Shown here: in pieces, positions 60,616-64,000 of the stretch
Numbering within the stretch: the first letter of the stretch is position 1
How the letters are laid out: each line of letters opens with the position of its first letter
Assembly: GCA_963831235.1 (NCBI GenBank)
Contig: CAWHPS010000042.1
Location: forward strand, 38,802 to 102,801
Origin: CAWHPS01 sp963831235
Lineage (GTDB): Bacteria; Fibrobacterota; OXYB2-FULL-49-7; JAEUSG01
DNA length: 64,000 nt
Reading direction: 5' to 3'
The notes under the pieces: model-generated
The model's database searches: none
Seen by the model: the letters and a program-made list of their open reading frames with translations, nothing else
Told to the model about the DNA's origin: nothing
Translations under genes and position numbers: made by a program

Positions 60616-61211
60616 GAAGATGACGCAATCACTGACGTATTCCTCAAGGCCGTGACGGGTAAGGGCTTTTTCACCCTGCTCGCCTGTGATAATGGCGGTG
60701 ACGCCTTTTTCTTAAGCCAGCGGAAAAGCCGCCTGAGTTCAGCTCGCAGCAGCGCTTCGTTGGAGAGACCGGAAAAAAGCGCTTCCAGACTGTCAAGAAC
60801 CACCCGTTTGGCGCCAATGCTTTTTATCATACTGTCGAGGCGGATAAAGAGCCCTTCCAGGTTGTATTCGCCTGTCTCCTCGATTTCGCTACGTTCAATA
60901 TACACGTAATCCATAACGAGTTTCTTATGCCGAATGAGTGTGGGAAGGTCAAATCCGAGCGAGGCAACATTGGCCGAAAGTTCGCGTTCTGTTTCCTCAA
61001 AAGCCATGAAAACGCCCGGCTCGCCCAATTCCCTGGCGCCGTGCACAAGAAACTCCATGGCAAGCAGCGTCTTTCCGCACCCGGCTGAGCCACAGACCAG
61101 GGTGGGCCGCCCCTGGGGCAAACCGCCTTCGGTAATTTCGTCGAGCCCACGTATACCGGTAAGACATTTTTTAATTCCTGGTAGTTGCTTTGTGTTCTGA
61201 CGGTTTTTCAT
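60519..61211 (-). CDS. kaiC: KaiC, N-terminal (CI) part, ends by frameshift
   Basis: This frame encodes the CI ATPase domain: ITEGGLPQGRPTLVCGSAGCGKT (Walker A 41-48), catalytic Glu72-Glu73 in AFEETERELS, VVLDSLEALF and LRRLFRWLKKKA. After residue 169, at the AAAAAG (run of five A on the minus strand, plus-strand positions 60706-60710), similarity jumps by -1 to the frame of the CII half, which reads KGVTAIITGEQGEKALTRHG. One missing A, or -1 ribosomal slippage, would restore a full KaiC. The residues after SPPLSQAS in this frame are not KaiC-like. The gene lies between a PAS fragment and two kaiB genes. Confidence 0.82.
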   Translation of the reverse strand: MKNRQNTKQLPGIKKCLTGIRGLDEITEGGLPQGRPTLVCGSAGCGKTLLAMEFLVHGARELGEPGVFMAFEETERELSANVASLGFDLPTLIRHKKLVMDYVYIERSEIEETGEYNLEGLFIRLDSMIKSIGAKRVVLDSLEALFSGLSNEALLRAELRRLFRWLKKKASPPLSQASRVKKPLPVTALRNTSVIASSSWITGLTTRSPRGGLGLSSIGVPNTAPMNIPP

Positions 61212-61273
61212 AAATCTCCTTGAATTATACAGATAACAAAATATTTTTATCGTCCATTAAGATTTCCCATTTT

Positions 61274-61507
61274 TCAAAAAAACCAGTTTATAGCTTGCCG
61301 GCCAGCCTGTGCATCAACCTCGTTCACTTGTTTCTTTAATTCAATGACTCGAAGTTCGCGGTCAACCATGGCGCGGTTAAAACGTTCCAGTTCTTCGTTC
61401 TTAAGGCGCAACTCTTCGGCATAGCGCTGCACTTTTCCCTCGGCCCGCCTCCGCTCCGAAATATCGGTAAATGTAATGACCACGCATTCAATCCTGTTGA
61501 AGTACAA
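61274..61507 (-). pseudogene. PAS/histidine-kinase fragment
   Basis: 77 codons starting just after an (AG)18 tract. It reads RIECVVITFTDISERRRAEGKVQRYAEELRLKNEELERFNRAMVDRELRV, the closing strand of a PAS domain of the CheR/PAS hybrid type plus the following coiled coil, then stops without a kinase domain. An upstream in-frame stop in the adjoining sequence shows that the PAS body is gone. A remnant of another sensor kinase beside the kai genes. Confidence 0.7.
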
Positions 61508-61520
61508 AAATCGGTCTTAG

Positions 61521-61560
<40 letters not shown>

Positions 61561-61699
61561 AAAAAGTGTACTGCTGATTAAAAACTTCGAGCATATTTTC
61601 AGAAATCCAAATTTATCGAATAAAATCCCATTTCCCATGTTTACACCCAAAGTAAACTAATTATTTACACCATTTAAAAACAATAATTGCAGCGGTCAG

Positions 61700-61972
61700 G
61701 GGTGACAGCTAATGCAGGTTCATTTACAACCCTCATCCCCCGCCCCCTTCTCCCGTTCACGGGAGAAGGGGAGGAATAAAATTGATGATACTCTTTAATA
61801 ATTTCTCTTATAGTCAAATTTCCCTCCAATTACGATCGCTTTGGTGTCATTTCATGCAAGTTTCAGCTACCAACAAATGATGCCTATGTTTTTCCGGTTC
61901 CCCTTCTCCCGTGAACGGGAGAAGGGGTTAGGGGATGAGGGTGTATTTCATAACATTAGTTGTCATACACCC
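61700..61972. mobile_element. C-rich paired-hairpin element, class 3, empty copy with target duplication (element H)
   Basis: Ends GGGTGACAGCTAATG (61700) and, inverted, GGGTGTATGACAACTAATG (to 61972). Inside are ACCCTCATCCCC and GGGGATGAGGGT arms and two copies of the hairpin CCTTCTCCCGT/ACGGGAGAAGG. Flanks are AGCGGTCAG on the left (61691-61699) and AGCGATCAG on the right (61973-61981), then AGCGGTCAG again, a likely 9-bp target duplication with one change. No gene inside. Confidence 0.65.
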
Positions 61973-61986
61973 AGCGATCAGAGCGG

Positions 61987-62115
61987 TCAGAAATGTATCT
62001 GAGGTGTAAAATAGAGCATTCTCGTGTCGAAGCCCAATTGCTTCGCCTTTTCAAGAAGTCTGTTTAAAACATCCCTATTCAAAACAGGTTTTCTCGACAA
62101 TATTCATAGATAATT
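61987..62115 (-). pseudogene. Lipocalin (Blc-like) C-terminal remnant
   Basis: The minus strand reads NYL-stop-ILSRKPVLNRDVLNRLL, then EKAKQLGFDTRMLYFTPQIHF-stop. This matches the end of bacterial lipocalins (YLWILSRTPTL...LLARAKAQGFDVSKLVRTPQ). The codon for the conserved Trp is TGA, a nonsense change from TGG, and nothing recognisable lies upstream. The element at 61700 directly abuts its 3' end. Confidence 0.5.
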
Positions 62116-62181
62116 CTGAGACCTGAAATTTGAGTGACATCTGGAATATTTGACGGAAGAATGAATGGATTGTCCTTTCCC

Positions 62182-64000
62182 TTAAGCAAATCGAAAATAA
62201 AAGGTCGCCCCTTTATCTTTCTCGCCTTCAGCCCAAATCGTACCACCATGTTTTTCAACAACTCTTTTTACAATCGTAAGGCCAATCCCGGTTCCTTTAT
62301 ACTCTTGAACGGAGTGGAGACGTTTATATGGTTTGAATAATTTATCAGATTCTTTCATATCAAATCCAACACCATTATCACGGATAAAATAACAGAAATT
62401 TCCATCCTTGTCAGTTGCGCCTAATTCAATATGCGCAACTTTTCTTTTGGAAGTGAATTTCCATGCATTGCGGACAAGATTTTCAACCAAAATCCGGAGA
62501 AGCCCTGGATCTGCATTCACCTTTAAATCATGCTGAATTTTAATTTCCACTTCTCGATCCGGTTCAAAGCCCTTCAATTCTGAAATGAAGGCTTGAACCA
62601 TTTCACCTAAATCAACCTTTTGAAGCTGAATGTTCTTGCGAGAGATTCCTGATAGTGTTAAAAGGTCGGTAATCACTTGTGCCATACGTTCAGCGGATTT
62701 ATGAATATGTGTCATGGCCGTTTCACAGTCGGTTCCCGGCTTTGCGCCGATTTCCATGGCTAAAACCTCGGTGTTGGTTATGATGGCGTTCAGGGGATTC
62801 CTTAAATCATGGGACACTGAATAGGAAAAAGACTCCAATTCCTTGTTTGCCAGTGATAATTCATCCGCTCGCTGCTGTAAGACAGTATTGGCGAGTTCAG
62901 CCTCCTTGTGGGCAGCAATGGCATCTTTGGTCAGGTTAAGGGCTGCACGGCGGGAATCACGCAATTCAAGATTTGCGGCCTTGAGTGTCTCTTCCGCAAT
63001 TTTGCGTTCGGTGATGTCACTAAACACGGTGTAAACCTGATAAGGCTTGGCAGCTCCGGGCTTAAAAATGGGCACAGCATCAATGCTTATCCAGCGATAA
63101 CATTTTAAATAAGGGTTATAAACACCCATCACCACGGCCTGCACTTTTTCACCTGTCCGTAAAGAGACCATGGCAGGATGTTCCAACCCTGGAAACAACG
63201 AACCATCTTCCCGTATAGTGTCGTGTTCCTCCTGTACTGACGAGCTGCCAAGAAATTCCTTATGGGTCTTTCCCAAAATCTGCTCTGCAGCAGGGTTCAT
63301 GGAAATGATTTTTCCATCAGTATCCTGGTAAACCACACCTTGAAGAATTGTTTCAAATAAAAGGCGAAAATGCTGCTCACTCTTCTGTAAAGCCTCTTCT
63401 GCCTGTTTACGCTCGCTTATATCCGTAAGGAATGAAGAGTAATAAAGGGGCTTTCCATCCGTATCTTTAATAATATGCACAAGCAACTCGATTGGCACGC
63501 GCGTCCCGTCTTTCCTGATGTACTCCTTTTCGTAGCGTACCGGCAACCCGGTTCTGGTTAGTTCTTCCAGTTTTTCTTGCTCAACCTCCTGCCATTCCGG
63601 CGGGGTAAGTACCCGTGCCCAATCAAGTGACCGAAGTTCGTCGCCGCTGTATCCGGTGAGTTGTTCAAATGCCTTATTGACAAGCCCGAGCCGTCCGTCA
63701 GGGTACCCCACACCAAACGCCTGGGATGAGGATTCAATAACATTGGCAAGGAACTTATTCTGCTGCATGCTTTCGCGCAGTTTTTCCTCTGCCTTTCTGC
63801 GCTCGGTAATGTTGCGGCTGAAGGAGACCACGGACCTCACACAGCCGGCACCGTCCAGGGAGGGATAAAAGCTGTGCAGGAACCGCATGCCATCCCTTTC
63901 ATCCTCGAAGTCAACCGGCTTTGCGGAGGCAACTACTTCCATAAGACGTTCCATGCGCGTCCGAGCCAGGTCCGGAGGCAGGATTTCATACATCTTTTGT
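62182..64000 (-). CDS. Multi-PAS sensor histidine kinase, N-terminus beyond window edge
   Basis: At least 605 residues; the frame stays open through the right edge (QKMYEIL at the end of the window), so the start is outside. Visible order: end of one PAS domain, then PAS domains with linkers SRNITERRKAEEKL, LTDISERKQAEEAL and FSDITERKIAEETL, a coiled coil, HisKA with the phospho-His in SYSVSHDLRNPLNAI and HATPase with VENLVRNAWKF, DNGVGFDM and GTGIGLTIVKRVVEKHGG. The kinase half closely resembles that at 56202. With kaiC-kaiB-kaiB between them, both may be clock-linked outputs. Confidence 0.92.
   Translation of the reverse strand, partial: QKMYEILPPDLARTRMERLMEVVASAKPVDFEDERDGMRFLHSFYPSLDGAGCVRSVVSFSRNITERRKAEEKLRESMQQNKFLANVIESSSQAFGVGYPDGRLGLVNKAFEQLTGYSGDELRSLDWARVLTPPEWQEVEQEKLEELTRTGLPVRYEKEYIRKDGTRVPIELLVHIIKDTDGKPLYYSSFLTDISERKQAEEALQKSEQHFRLLFETILQGVVYQDTDGKIISMNPAAEQILGKTHKEFLGSSSVQEEHDTIREDGSLFPGLEHPAMVSLRTGEKVQAVVMGVYNPYLKCYRWISIDAVPIFKPGAAKPYQVYTVFSDITERKIAEETLKAANLELRDSRRAALNLTKDAIAAHKEAELANTVLQQRADELSLANKELESFSYSVSHDLRNPLNAIITNTEVLAMEIGAKPGTDCETAMTHIHKSAERMAQVITDLLTLSGISRKNIQLQKVDLGEMVQAFISELKGFEPDREVEIKIQHDLKVNADPGLLRILVENLVRNAWKFTSKRKVAHIELGATDKDGNFCYFIRDNGVGFDMKESDKLFKPYKRLHSVQEYKGTGIGLTIVKRVVEKHGGTIWAEGEKDKGATFYFRFA

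Noticed and set aside
60700..60715. Canonical dnaX-type slippery site in kaiC
   Set aside because: The heptamer would need A before AAA-AAG; here it is G, so a simple indel is at least as likely. Kept as a finding with both options.

Overview
The window looks like a chromosomal segment of a Gram-negative, flagellated, polysaccharide-degrading bacterium of the FCB type. The best guess is Fibrobacterota or a neighbouring candidate phylum; this is inference only, because no rRNA or other phylogenetic marker is present. Pointers are a secreted protein ending in a FlgD/type IX-like sorting domain, outer-membrane barrels, a 34-residue COX24-type ribosomal protein, a flagellin with a sigma28 promoter, PL8 and GH26 polysaccharide-degrading enzymes with AraC-type regulators, and HrcA/CIRCE control of chaperones. 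I found no tRNA, rRNA or CRISPR array.

Layout. 1-6.5 kb: a truncated PL8 polysaccharide lyase divergent from a frameshifted AraC regulator, an aldo/keto reductase, a ThiD2-like gene coupled to gcvT, and a degenerate-phosphatase/anti-sigma-kinase protein. 6.5-16.1 kb: the heat-shock block groES-groEL-hrcA-grpE-dnaK-dnaJ plus an NtrC-type regulator, all on the minus strand, with one CIRCE operator at its head. 16.2-24.7 kb: a large secreted repeat protein, then a lipoprotein - ECF sigma - anti-sigma - caspase/beta-barrel operon bracketed by C-rich palindromic elements, one of which carries a DUF559 nuclease-like gene. 24.8-36.7 kb: flagellin, ndk, radical SAM, glycosyltransferase, nadB and an envelope/exopolysaccharide run (TPR, M23, Wzi-like barrel, WecA-like transferase). 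37-46 kb: an AlbA-type regulator, a nucleotidyltransferase, a chimeric ORF, GH26 mannanase with its AraC/LacI-type hybrid regulator, an SGNH esterase, an MCP, a phosphoesterase and a barrel.

46-64 kb looks accessory. It holds a katG remnant, a CNNM-CBS-EIIA fusion, lactate dehydrogenase, a hydrolase, small stress/membrane proteins, superoxide dismutase, a 1.5-kb ISAs1-type insertion carrying an AbrB-like passenger with a 26-bp palindromic operator, and a kaiC-kaiB-kaiB cluster between two paralogous PAS histidine kinases. Degraded PAS and lipocalin pieces lie beside them.

The most distinctive signal is a dispersed family of C-rich paired hairpins with inverted outer arms, in at least three sequence classes (19.5-23 kb, 51-59 kb, 61.7-62 kb). 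Two copies enclose a DUF559 PD-(D/E)XK-like gene, the others are empty, and several abut stop codons. This pattern suggests a small nuclease-linked mobile element with non-autonomous derivatives. The caspase/ECF operon and the kai/histidine-kinase cluster are the other two candidate systems worth attention.
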